58,014 nt of DNA from an uncultured Christensenellaceae bacterium (lineage in GTDB: Bacteria; Bacillota; Clostridia; Christensenellales; Borkfalkiaceae), in assembly GCA_910588465.1 (NCBI GenBank), contig CAJUOP010000014.1, positions 1 to 58,014 on the forward strand, read 5' to 3'. The notes under the pieces were generated by a model. It was not told where the DNA came from, ran no database searches, and worked only from the letters and a program-made list of their open reading frames with translations. Positions 15,610 to 23,839 of the stretch are shown piece after piece. Positions within the stretch are counted from its first letter, which is position 1. The number at the start of each line of letters is the position of its first letter. Made by a program: the position numbers and the translations under genes.

Positions 15610-17763
15610 ATGGAACAGAAAGAATTAAAAAAGTTAGTATCGGCGATGAGCCTCGAAGAGAAGGCATTGCAGTTGACGCAGTATCCCGTGTATGAGCTCG
15701 ACGAGAGCGCGGAAGCGGTGGTAACGGGCTTGTGCGATTTGGGCGGGATAGACCGCGAGGCGCTTTGGCACACGGGTACGATTTTGAATGCGCCGAACGG
15801 CGAAACGGTGCAATCGATTCGCAAGACGCGTCGAGAAAAGGGGATAAGCGACCCTTTCCCGTTCATGCTCGACGTGATTCACGGATACCGTACGATTTAT
15901 CCCGTACCGCTTGCCATGGCGTGTACGTTTAACACGGCGCTCATCGAGGACTGCGCGGAGCTTGCCGCAACCGAGGCGAGCTGCGACGGGGTGGACGTCA
16001 CCTTTTCGCCCATGGTCGATTTGGGACGGGACGCGCGCTGGGGCAGAGTGATGGAGGGCGCGGGCGAGGACCCTTATTGGAGCGGCGAGGTCGGCAAGGC
16101 GATGATCCGTGGCTATCATAGGGGCGGAATCGCCTGCTGCGTAAAACATTTTGCGGGTTACGGCGCCGCCGAGGCGGGCAGAGAGTACAACACCACGGAT
16201 ATTTCCGAGCGGAATTTACGCGAGTATTATCTGTGCGCGTACCGTGCATGCCTTGAAGAACAGCCCGAACTGTTTATGAGTTCGTTTAATCTTTTGAACG
16301 GCAAGCCGATTTTAGGGCATAAAGAAATCATGATCGATCTGCTGCGCAAGGAGTGGGGCTTCGACGGCGTTGTCATTTCCGACTTCGGCGCGGTGGAGGA
16401 GCTGCACGAACACGGCTATTGCGAGACGGGCAGGGACTGCGCGCGCGTTGCGCTTTCGGGCGGGCTCGATATCGAAATGGGCTCGTCGGTTTATGCAAGC
16501 TATCTTCCCGAGCTCGTCCGCACCGGCGCCGTATCGGAAGCACAGCTCGATGAAGCGGTGTTGCGGGTCTTGGAGCTGAAAAACAAGCTGGGTATGTACG
16601 AAAATCCCGAGCGGAATACCGATCTTCAAAAAAGGGACGAAGTAACGCTTTCGAAAAGCGGGCGCGCTATCTCCCGCAGAGCCGTGGAAGAGGGCAGCGT
16701 GTTGTTGAAAAATAACGGTGTGTTGCCGCTCAAAGAAAGCGCAAAAATTGCGCTTGTCGGTCCGTTTGCGTCTACCCGCGAAATTATCGGGAACTGGGCG
16801 GGGAAAGGACGGATCGAGGAATGCGTACCCGTAAAAGAGGGCGTGGAAAAGCTTCTGCAAAGAGCCGTGCCGTATGCAAGCGGCTGTTCGTGGAAGCTGT
16901 TCGATACGGACGAAAGCGGATTTGAAGAGGCGGAGCGTATCAGCGCGCAAGCCGATTGTATCGTGGCTTGCGTGGGCGAACACATGATGAACTCGGGCGA
17001 GGCACATTCCCGCGCCGACATCCGCATTCCCGAAATACAGCGTAAGTTGATTGCAAAGTTGCATAAACTCAAAAAACCGCTCGTGCTCGTCGTATTCGGC
17101 GGCAGACCGCTTGTATTGAGCGAAGTCGAAGCGTTTGCCGACGCGATTTTATATGTTTGGCAACCGGGAACGGAAGGCGGCAACGGGATCGCAAACTTGC
17201 TCTACGGTAAAGCAATTCCCTGCGGAAAGACGGTGATGAGTTTCCCGCGCTCGTCGGGACAGTGCCCGATCTATTACAACTGTTTTTCGACGGGCAGACC
17301 GAAAAAACAGGATATGCCTTCGGCATTGAGCGGCGAAGAATGGCGCACGGGCTACGACGACGAATATAATTCTCCGCTCTACCCGTTCGGCTACGGGCTT
17401 TCGTATACCGAATTTATGTATTCCGATTTGAAGCTGTCGGCGGCGAGGATGAAGCGGGGCGGGAAAATTACGGCGACCGTAAACTTGAAAAACGTCGGAA
17501 GCAGGGACGGATATGAAACGGTGCAGTGGTATATCCGCGATCTGTTCGCTTCCGTCGTGCGCCCCGTGAAAGAACTGAAAGGGTACGAAAAAGTCTTTTT
17601 GAAAGCGGGAGAAGAGAGAAGCATATCCTTTGAAATCAATGAAGAACTGCTGAAATTTTATACGGACGGCGGGGAGTACGCGGCGGAGAAGGGCGCGTTC
17701 GAGCTATTCGTCGGCGGCAATTCCCGCGACTGTCTCAAAACAAACTTTGAACTTGTTGATTGA
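15610..17763 (+). CDS. GH3 beta-glycosidase, cluster I
   Basis: 717 aa, cytoplasmic. The (beta/alpha)8 domain (1-320) has CCVKHFAGYG and the nucleophile Asp258 in VVISDFGAVEEL. The alpha/beta sandwich (about 355-560) has VGEHMMNSGEAHSR, and the C-terminus is a fibronectin-III-like domain (YPFGYGLSYTEF onward). GH3 enzymes release beta-glucose, beta-xylose, or alpha-arabinose from oligosaccharide ends; the specificity here is not clear. It lies in a tight hydrolase operon after GH42. Cluster II has no GH3, one clear difference between the two clusters. Confidence 0.92.
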   Translation: MEQKELKKLVSAMSLEEKALQLTQYPVYELDESAEAVVTGLCDLGGIDREALWHTGTILNAPNGETVQSIRKTRREKGISDPFPFMLDVIHGYRTIYPVPLAMACTFNTALIEDCAELAATEASCDGVDVTFSPMVDLGRDARWGRVMEGAGEDPYWSGEVGKAMIRGYHRGGIACCVKHFAGYGAAEAGREYNTTDISERNLREYYLCAYRACLEEQPELFMSSFNLLNGKPILGHKEIMIDLLRKEWGFDGVVISDFGAVEELHEHGYCETGRDCARVALSGGLDIEMGSSVYASYLPELVRTGAVSEAQLDEAVLRVLELKNKLGMYENPERNTDLQKRDEVTLSKSGRAISRRAVEEGSVLLKNNGVLPLKESAKIALVGPFASTREIIGNWAGKGRIEECVPVKEGVEKLLQRAVPYASGCSWKLFDTDESGFEEAERISAQADCIVACVGEHMMNSGEAHSRADIRIPEIQRKLIAKLHKLKKPLVLVVFGGRPLVLSEVEAFADAILYVWQPGTEGGNGIANLLYGKAIPCGKTVMSFPRSSGQCPIYYNCFSTGRPKKQDMPSALSGEEWRTGYDDEYNSPLYPFGYGLSYTEFMYSDLKLSAARMKRGGKITATVNLKNVGSRDGYETVQWYIRDLFASVVRPVKELKGYEKVFLKAGEERSISFEINEELLKFYTDGGEYAAEKGAFELFVGGNSRDCLKTNFELVD

Positions 17764-17772
17764 GGTGAAGGA

Positions 17773-19800
17773 ATGAACAATGAAAGAAAGCTGCCTGCCT
17801 ATCCGCTGTTCGTAAAGGATCCGAATTATTCGCTTTGGAGCGTTACGGAGGAGCTGAACGGGAGCACCCCGCAAACGTGGTGGGGCGAAGAAAAACGGAT
17901 CTACGGCTTTTTGAAAACGCACGGCAAGATGTATTGCTTTTTGGGAAGCGGCGCGGATTTTTCCGCCTGCGGCGTTCAGAACGCCGAACAGAAGGGGCTG
18001 GAGGTCACGGCGTTTACAACCGATTATCTATTCCGCGCGGGGCAAACAAAGCTATCGGTAAAATTCGTTTCGCCTCTGCCGCCCGACGACGCAGATCTTG
18101 CCGCAATGCCCGTTTGCTATTTGGAATACGAGATCGAGGGCGACGAACACGCCGAGCTTTCGCTTTTCGTGAGCCGCGATGTGGCAAGCAACGCGTGTAA
18201 TCAGGAACGCGGCGTGCGCGGCGGCGTTGTAAAAGGCAACGGTTTCGAGAGCGCGTTTTTCGGATTGAGACGGCAAAAGCCGCTTTCGAACAACGGCGAT
18301 CTCATCGGCGCCGATTGGGGGTATTGGTATCTGGCGGGCGAAGAGAGCTTCATTCTCGACGAAACAGACCTTGCCGCCTATCTCGCGGGCGGGAATAAAC
18401 AGTTTACGAATGCAAAAGAAGAACGGTATCTCGGCACTTTTAATCACGCGCAAAAGGGCGTTGTTTTACTCGGCTTCGACGATATCGTTTCCATCGATTA
18501 TTTCGGCGATTTCCGTAAGGGATATTACTTGCAGGATCATACGATTTTGCAAGCGTTGCAAACGGTGTGGCGCGAATACAAAATAATAGACGAACGGCTT
18601 TTTTCCTTTAACGAGGACTTGAAGGAACGGGCGAAGCCTTTCGGAAAAGATTATTACGATATTCTCTGCGCCGCTTTGCGGCAGACCATGTCTGCGCATA
18701 AAATCGTAAAAGACGGTGCGGGGAACCTTTTGTTTCTTTCCAAGGAGTGCGGCTCCAACGGTTGTATCGCCACGGTAGACGTCAGCTATCCGTCCGTGCC
18801 GCTGTTCTTGCTCTATAACACGGAGCTTATCAAGGGCATGATGCGCCCGATTATAAAGTTTGCGCGGATGCCCGTCTGGAAATACGATTTTGCCCCGCAC
18901 GACGCGGGCACTTATCCGCATTGCTGCGGGCACGTGTACGGATTTAATCAGGATAAGAGTAAGTTTTTGGGCAATCTCATTCAGAAAGAAAACGAAGAGA
19001 CCTGGTTTCCGTTTTACCTTTTACCTGCCGATTACGACGTTTACGATTTGAAAGACCAGATGCCCGTTGAAGAATGCGCCAACTTGCTCATTATGCAGTA
19101 CGCTTGCTATGAGCGCGACGGCGATAGTTCTTTCTTTGCGGAGAACTTCGATTTGGCGGAGAAGTGGGTGGAGTATCTCGTCAAATACGGCTTGAAGCCC
19201 GAAGAACAGCTCTGCACAGACGACTTTGCGGGACACATGAAAAACAATCTCAATCTTGCGATCAAAGCTACCGTAGGCATTGCATGCTACGCAGAGCTTG
19301 TAAAAGCGGCGGGGAAAGCGGGGCTTGCGGAAAAATACCGCAACACGGCGGAAGCGTTTGCGGAAGAGATCACGGCGTTTGCAAAGAAGTTTTCGCATAT
19401 GCCCATTTCGTGGGATGAGGACGATAGCACGTTCTCGTTAAAATATAATTTTGCGTTCGATAAACTGCTGGACTTAAATCTGTTCTCGCAGGAAATTTTC
19501 GAGAGGGAAATCGACTGCTATCTGCAAAGAGTAAACGGGTTCGGCACCCCGCTCGACAACCGCGAAACGTACACAAAGAGCGATTGGCTGTGCTGGGTCG
19601 CATTCCTTACGGATGACGAGTCGAAAAGGGAAAAGCTGTTGGCACCCATTGCAAAATTTTTAAAAGAATCGCCCGACCGCGTGCCGTTTTCCGATTGGTA
19701 TCAAACGGATACGGGTGCATATCTTCATTTTCGTGCCCGCAGCGTGCAGGGCGGCTGCTTTATTTTGTTGTTAAAAAGGAATGAATATGTTAAAAGGTAA
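17773..19800 (+). CDS. Glutaminase-like (GtaA/DUF4965-DUF1793) six-hairpin protein
   Basis: 675 aa without a signal peptide. The N-terminal beta domain (about 1-270; LPAYPLFVKDPNYSLWS) matches DUF4964/DUF5127-type proteins. The second half is an (alpha/alpha)6 barrel with CTDDFAGHMKNNLNLAIKA, SKECGSNGCIATVDVSYPS and DWYQTDTGAYLHFRARSVQGG, the marks of DUF4965/DUF1793. Fungal relatives are annotated as glutaminase, but bacterial ones occur in glycan clusters and are more likely glycosidases. It sits between GH3 and GH78 and overlaps GH78 by 14 nt, so it is probably a cytoplasmic hydrolase of the same pathway. The reaction is unknown. Confidence 0.75.
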   Translation: MNNERKLPAYPLFVKDPNYSLWSVTEELNGSTPQTWWGEEKRIYGFLKTHGKMYCFLGSGADFSACGVQNAEQKGLEVTAFTTDYLFRAGQTKLSVKFVSPLPPDDADLAAMPVCYLEYEIEGDEHAELSLFVSRDVASNACNQERGVRGGVVKGNGFESAFFGLRRQKPLSNNGDLIGADWGYWYLAGEESFILDETDLAAYLAGGNKQFTNAKEERYLGTFNHAQKGVVLLGFDDIVSIDYFGDFRKGYYLQDHTILQALQTVWREYKIIDERLFSFNEDLKERAKPFGKDYYDILCAALRQTMSAHKIVKDGAGNLLFLSKECGSNGCIATVDVSYPSVPLFLLYNTELIKGMMRPIIKFARMPVWKYDFAPHDAGTYPHCCGHVYGFNQDKSKFLGNLIQKENEETWFPFYLLPADYDVYDLKDQMPVEECANLLIMQYACYERDGDSSFFAENFDLAEKWVEYLVKYGLKPEEQLCTDDFAGHMKNNLNLAIKATVGIACYAELVKAAGKAGLAEKYRNTAEAFAEEITAFAKKFSHMPISWDEDDSTFSLKYNFAFDKLLDLNLFSQEIFEREIDCYLQRVNGFGTPLDNRETYTKSDWLCWVAFLTDDESKREKLLAPIAKFLKESPDRVPFSDWYQTDTGAYLHFRARSVQGGCFILLLKRNEYVKR

Positions 19801-22189
19801 CTTTATCGGGGTCAAAGAAAATGTTGGCGTGTTCGTCGTTGAAAAGAGGTTCACGGCGCATGCGGGCGAACGTGCGGTTTTAAAGGTAACGGCGCTCGGC
19901 TTATATTTTGCCGAAATCAACGGCGTGCGCGTGGGCGATGCTTACTTAACCCCCGGCTGGACCTCGTACAATAAAATGTTGCAGGTGCAGGAGTACGACG
20001 TTACGGCGCTCTTAAAAGAGGGTGAAAACGTGTTGTCGCTCACCGTGGGCGAAGGCTGGTATTGCGGTCCGCTCACTTGGGAGCGCAAGAGAAGTTTTTA
20101 CGGAAAACAATCCGCCGTCTGCGCCGATTTGATTTTTGCGGACAGAACGGTAAGTACGGACGAAAGTTGGACGGCGCGGGAGAGTGTAATTCGCGCAAGC
20201 GGCATTTACGACGGCGAAACGCAGGATTTTACGGCGGAGAAAAAACCGCTCACCGTGTGTGAGGTTGTCTTTGATAAATCGGTGTTGGTTGCGCAGATTT
20301 CCGAGCCCGTGCGAAATATCGAAAGATTAGCCGTGAAGGAGATCATTCATACCCCTGTTGGCGAATTAGTGTACGATTTCGGGCAAAACATGGCGGGCGT
20401 AGTGGAAATCAGAACGCCCGAAAATTTCAACGGCACGCTTACGTTGCAGTTTGCAGAAATTTTGGTGAACGGGAATTTCTATACCGATAATTTAAGAAGC
20501 GCAAAGGCGACGGATACGTTCACAGTGAAGGGCGCAAGAACGCTTTCTCCCGAATTTACCTTCCACGGCTTCCGCTATATGAAGCTGACGGGCGCGGAGT
20601 TGCCCCAAGAGAATGTGACGGCGATCGTGCGGTATACGGACATGAAGCGCACGGGGCATATACACACGAGTAACGACCGCTTCAACCGTTTAATGGACAA
20701 CGTGATATGGGGGCAAAAGGGGAATTTTGTGGATATTCCCACCGACTGCCCGCAAAGGGACGAACGGCTGGGCTGGACGGGGGACATCAACGCTTTCTGC
20801 ACGACGGCGGCATATAACTACGATATCCGCGCCTTTATGAAAAAGTGGCTTGCCGATTTACGCAACGATCAAACGGAGGACGGAAGAATTCCGCACGTTG
20901 CGCCGAACGCATTGCGCGGAGAGAGCGACAGATCCACGGCGGCGATGTGGTGCGATGCGGTCACCATGGTGCCGTGGAAGCTCTATCAAATGTACGGCGA
21001 TAAGAGTTTTCTTTCGGAGAACTTCGGGGCGATGAAAAAGTTTATTTCCGCACGCGAGCGAACGATGACGGACGGGCTTGTGAGCAAGGGGCACGAGTTC
21101 GGCGATTGGCTGGCGCTCGATCAGGAAAAGACGAGCAACGAAACGTTTATCGGCAGAACGGATTTATACTATATTACCAACGTGTTTCAGGTGCGTTCGC
21201 TGAAAATCGTAGCCGATACGGCGAAGATTTTGGGCGAAAGGGCGGATGAAAAGCTATATCTGGAAAAACACGGAGAAATGCTCGAAAGGGTGCGGAGCGA
21301 GTATTTTACGGCAGGCGGACGGCTTTGCTTGGATACGGTCACGGCGCAGACGCTTGCGCTATACTTCGGAATCGTGCCCGAACGGCACCGCAAAAAATTG
21401 GCGGAGGCGTTAAACGAGAACGTCAAACGGCACGGATACAAAATCATAACGGGTTTTATCGGCACGACGTATTTTTTATATGCGCTTGCGGACAACGGGC
21501 ATATGCAGACGGCGCAAAGGGTTCTCATGAACAACGGCTACCCCGGGTGGTTGTTCGAGGTGGATATGGGCGCGACCACGATGTGGGAGCGTTGGAACAG
21601 TTTAATGCCCGACGGCACGCCCAATCCCGACGGCATGAACAGTTACAATCATTATGCCTACGGTTCTGTCATGGAGTTTGTCTACCGCCGTATCGCGGGG
21701 ATAGAGGCAACGGAAGCGGGATTTGCAAAAATCAGAATCGCGCCTAACCCCTGTAAGGGGCTTGCGGAGTTCAAAGCGGAGTATGAGAGTGTGCGCGGCA
21801 AAATCGTTTCGGGCTACGAGCAAAAGGACGGACAAATCAAATTCACGGCGGAAATTCCCGAAGGGGTACAGGCGGAAATCATTCTGCCGAACGAACAGCC
21901 GATTCCCGTAACGGGCGGGAAGTACGAATACGAGCGTGATTGGGAGAACTTGGACGGTGAGCCGTTTACGCCCGAAAGCTACGTGACGGAGGTGTTCGAC
22001 AACCCGAAAGCGGTAAAGGCGTTCAACGAGGTGTTCGGCGGAATATTTACAGGCAGCGAAATCGCCTGGATGAAGAACGAGCCCAAAACGCTCGGCTTTA
22101 TGGCGTGGTTTCGAGATTCGGAAAAGAAGATGAAGCTATCTGACTTTCCAGATATGTTGCAGCGGGCAAATAGGTTGTTTTTACAGTAA
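19787..22189 (+). CDS. GH78 alpha-L-rhamnosidase-like enzyme, cluster I
   Basis: About 800 aa, cytoplasmic. The start at 19787 is preferred over 19781: AAGGA is better spaced and the paralogue at 55124 begins at the same residue and also overlaps its upstream gene by 14 nt. The N-terminal rhamnosidase beta domains carry AEINGVRVGDAYLTPGWTSY and VYDFGQNMAGVVE. The six-hairpin catalytic domain carries DIPTDCPQRDERLGWTGD. The C-terminal sandwich has FAKIRIAPNPCKGLAEF. About 95 extra residues follow the usual end (from FTPESYVTEVFDNPKAV). It should cleave terminal alpha-L-rhamnose from imported oligosaccharides. Confidence 0.9.
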   Translation: MLKGNFIGVKENVGVFVVEKRFTAHAGERAVLKVTALGLYFAEINGVRVGDAYLTPGWTSYNKMLQVQEYDVTALLKEGENVLSLTVGEGWYCGPLTWERKRSFYGKQSAVCADLIFADRTVSTDESWTARESVIRASGIYDGETQDFTAEKKPLTVCEVVFDKSVLVAQISEPVRNIERLAVKEIIHTPVGELVYDFGQNMAGVVEIRTPENFNGTLTLQFAEILVNGNFYTDNLRSAKATDTFTVKGARTLSPEFTFHGFRYMKLTGAELPQENVTAIVRYTDMKRTGHIHTSNDRFNRLMDNVIWGQKGNFVDIPTDCPQRDERLGWTGDINAFCTTAAYNYDIRAFMKKWLADLRNDQTEDGRIPHVAPNALRGESDRSTAAMWCDAVTMVPWKLYQMYGDKSFLSENFGAMKKFISARERTMTDGLVSKGHEFGDWLALDQEKTSNETFIGRTDLYYITNVFQVRSLKIVADTAKILGERADEKLYLEKHGEMLERVRSEYFTAGGRLCLDTVTAQTLALYFGIVPERHRKKLAEALNENVKRHGYKIITGFIGTTYFLYALADNGHMQTAQRVLMNNGYPGWLFEVDMGATTMWERWNSLMPDGTPNPDGMNSYNHYAYGSVMEFVYRRIAGIEATEAGFAKIRIAPNPCKGLAEFKAEYESVRGKIVSGYEQKDGQIKFTAEIPEGVQAEIILPNEQPIPVTGGKYEYERDWENLDGEPFTPESYVTEVFDNPKAVKAFNEVFGGIFTGSEIAWMKNEPKTLGFMAWFRDSEKKMKLSDFPDMLQRANRLFLQ

Positions 22190-22216
22190 AAATAATGTAA
22201 TGTAAGGAGCAATAAA

Positions 22217-22408
22217 ATGTCGGAATTGAGAGAAAAACATAAATCGATCATTGAAGGATATTATTATGCCTGTTGTCCTCATTGCAAGACGACTTTGGTG
22301 CATGGGAAAAACGGGACGGATACGTTTATCAAATGCTCGAAATGCGGCAATTTTCTTCATGTGGAGATCAAGGACGATACCGTACTTGTCGAACGTAAAA
22401 ATTCATAG
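22217..22408 (+). CDS. Small zinc-ribbon protein
   Basis: 63 aa with two CxxC knuckles, CPHC and CSKC, 18 residues apart, the form of a rubredoxin-like zinc ribbon. TAAGGAG lies 7 nt before ATG. It follows GH78 by 27 bp and is read in the same direction. The function is unknown; such mini-ribbons are common in clostridial mobile regions. Cluster II has no counterpart. Confidence 0.7.
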   Translation: MSELREKHKSIIEGYYYACCPHCKTTLVHGKNGTDTFIKCSKCGNFLHVEIKDDTVLVERKNS

Positions 22409-22579
22409 TAATAAAATTTAATATTTTCGCGGTTATTAGCGTAATTTCGGCAAAAAAAAGTCATTTTTTGCGATAATAAAAATGATAGTATGAATTTAGC
22501 CCCCACGGGGTGTGACGACATCCACAAGCGGAAGAGGCTGATTCTACTGTTAAGAGCTAAAATCCGAAAAAAGATACAA

Positions 22580-22640
22580 GCCGGCAGCAGAGCAATATGC
22601 CTTCCTTAACGGAAGGTTAATTTGCTTTGCTCGGCTTTTT
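22580..22640 (+). terminator. RNA-B1 terminator 1
   Basis: A long hairpin opening with GCCG and closing with CGGC, with an inner perfect CCTTCC/GGAAGG helix, followed by five T. It shares the GCAATATGCC strand with the alternative pairing described for RNA-B1. Confidence 0.75.
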
Positions 22641-22650
22641 AACCGTTCCG

Positions 22651-22692
22651 TGCCTCGGCGGCGTATTGCAACGCTGTCGGGGGCGTTTTTTA
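22651..22692 (+). terminator. RNA-B1 terminator 2
   Basis: A GC-rich hairpin with inner GCGT/ACGC and an outer GCC...GGC helix, followed by six T. It stands 11 bp after terminator 1, so RNA-B1 ends in tandem terminators. Confidence 0.65.
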
Positions 22693-22751
22693 TATATAAG
22701 GCGAAATCCGCCGATAGCGATTTTTAACGAAAATCAAAATCGGAGGGTTTC

Positions 22752-23150
22752 ATGGCGTTCATTACATACCGATTTGTGGACGGTACGAGGGAAGAGATCG
22801 AAGTCACGGAGGAATTTGCGGCAGAGTTTGCGGAAATGGAGCATAAAGACGCTTTAATTGAGCGTAAGGAAACGCGACGTCATCAGTCGTTGGACAAGTC
22901 CTTGGAACACGGGTTCGATATTCCCGATCCACAAGCAAACGTTTCGGAGGAAATCGAGAGGAGGGAGTTGTCCGAAGAAATACGGAAAGCGTTACATAAA
23001 CTAACGGAAAAGCAACGGATAGTTGTGTTGTTAAGAATATCGGACGGAATGTCCTTCCGTGAAATCGGAGAAAGAATGAGTCTCGGCACTTATACGGTGC
23101 GGGACTATTTTTATAATGCGGTAAAAAAATTAAAAATTATTTTATCGTAG
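22752..23150 (+). CDS. Sigma-70-like regulator (region 4 type)
   Basis: 132 aa. The N-terminal half is acidic and charged. The C-terminal half (about 70-130) is a sigma region-4-like helix-turn-helix: LTEKQRIVVLLRISDGMSF then REIGERMSLGTYTVRDYFY. Proteins of this length are found in Tn916- and Tn1549-like elements, where they direct expression of mobility genes. GGAGGG lies 4 nt before ATG. The gene is read through RNA-B1, so its expression probably depends on that leader. It may drive the replication genes downstream. Confidence 0.75.
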   Translation: MAFITYRFVDGTREEIEVTEEFAAEFAEMEHKDALIERKETRRHQSLDKSLEHGFDIPDPQANVSEEIERRELSEEIRKALHKLTEKQRIVVLLRISDGMSFREIGERMSLGTYTVRDYFYNAVKKLKIILS

Positions 23151-23225
23151 CATACCCCAAAACGGTCGTTCCCGTGGCTATTAGGTGAAGGGCTTCGGCT
23201 CTATCTAAAAAACGGGAGATCAACT

Positions 23226-23534
23226 ATGTTGACGCTAAAACAAATTCGGGATGATCTGAAAGACATCCGCTACTACTATTCGCGCAAGGAAGCCTTCGAG
23301 CAGGGTTTCCGAGTGGTAGGCTCGAACGATATTGTAGGAAAAGCCAAACGCTACAATACCGTGATGCAGTCCGCGCCTACCAGACTGTACGATATCTACG
23401 TCGGTCTTTACGCACGCAATCTCACGCAGGAGGCTCTGTCCATCGAGCTGTGCTATACGCCCGAGTATATTCAGATCCTCAATAAGCGGCTGCTGCTGTA
23501 TTTGCAGAAAACGCTTTCGGGGGAACGGGCATGA
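23226..23534 (+). CDS. Small HTH-like mobile-element protein, paralogue 1
   Basis: 102 aa, starting MLTLKQIRDDLKDIRYYYSR. The middle is helical (NTVMQSAPTRLYDIYVGLYA), and the end (TQEALSIELCYTPEYIQILN) looks like a sigma-like helix-turn-helix in which the second helix reads promoter DNA. It is about half identical to the next gene, which it overlaps by 4 nt (ATGA), so the pair arose by tandem duplication. A 75-bp leader separates it from the sigma-like gene. It resembles phage ArpU/sigma-like activators, but the family is not certain. Confidence 0.55.
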   Translation: MLTLKQIRDDLKDIRYYYSRKEAFEQGFRVVGSNDIVGKAKRYNTVMQSAPTRLYDIYVGLYARNLTQEALSIELCYTPEYIQILNKRLLLYLQKTLSGERA

Positions 23535-23833
23535 CAATTCAAGAGATACGTAGCGATTTGCGGGCGATCCGTTACTATTATTCCAAGCAAAAAGAGTTCG
23601 ACAAAGCGGCGGAGACGGTCGGGGCGAGCAGGGTTACGGAAATAGTTGAAAAGTACAATCAAGCCGTTACAAACGCGCCTTTGAAGCTGTATGAGGTGTA
23701 CGTCGGACTGTACGTTCATAACAACACGCAGGAAACGGTATCCTTTGATTGGGACTGTTGCGTGGAGTATATCAGGCGGCTCAATAAACAGCTGTGCATC
23801 TTTCTTTTAGAATACTTCAAGAGGGAAAACTAA
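23531..23833 (+). CDS. Small HTH-like mobile-element protein, paralogue 2
   Basis: 100 aa, starting MTIQEIRSDLRAIRYYYSKQ. Residues RYYYSK, YNQAV, NAPLKLYE and YVGLYVHNNTQE line up with the preceding gene. The C-terminal YIRRLNKQLCIFLLEYF fits the recognition helix of a region-4-like fold. Its start overlaps the stop of paralogue 1, and the Rep gene begins 7 bp after it, so all three are co-translated. The two may act as a heterodimer or as successive activators. The function is unknown. Confidence 0.55.
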   Translation: MTIQEIRSDLRAIRYYYSKQKEFDKAAETVGASRVTEIVEKYNQAVTNAPLKLYEVYVGLYVHNNTQETVSFDWDCCVEYIRRLNKQLCIFLLEYFKREN

Positions 23834-23839
23834 AATACT

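Larger units (their letters stand above)
22484..22692 (+). ncRNA. Pseudoknotted leader RNA RNA-B, copy 1
   Basis: The 5' part folds as an H-type pseudoknot: AGTA(T)GAAT (22487-22495) pairs with ATTCTACT (22541-22548), and TTAGC (22496-22500) pairs across it with GCTAA (22556-22560). A 23-nt block at 22561-22583 is identical to copy 2. Two terminators follow. GCAATATGCC (22592-22601), inside terminator 1, can instead pair with GGCGTATTGC (22660-22669), inside terminator 2. In copy 2 both pseudoknot helices have different bases but still pair. The layout is that of a riboswitch or attenuator controlling the sigma-like gene 60 bp downstream. I cannot place it in a known class. Confidence 0.75.

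Noticed and set aside
22441..22700. Possible CRISPR or repeat array in the hairpin-rich stretch
   Set aside because: No direct repeats with regular spacers; the structure is explained by a pseudoknot and two terminators.
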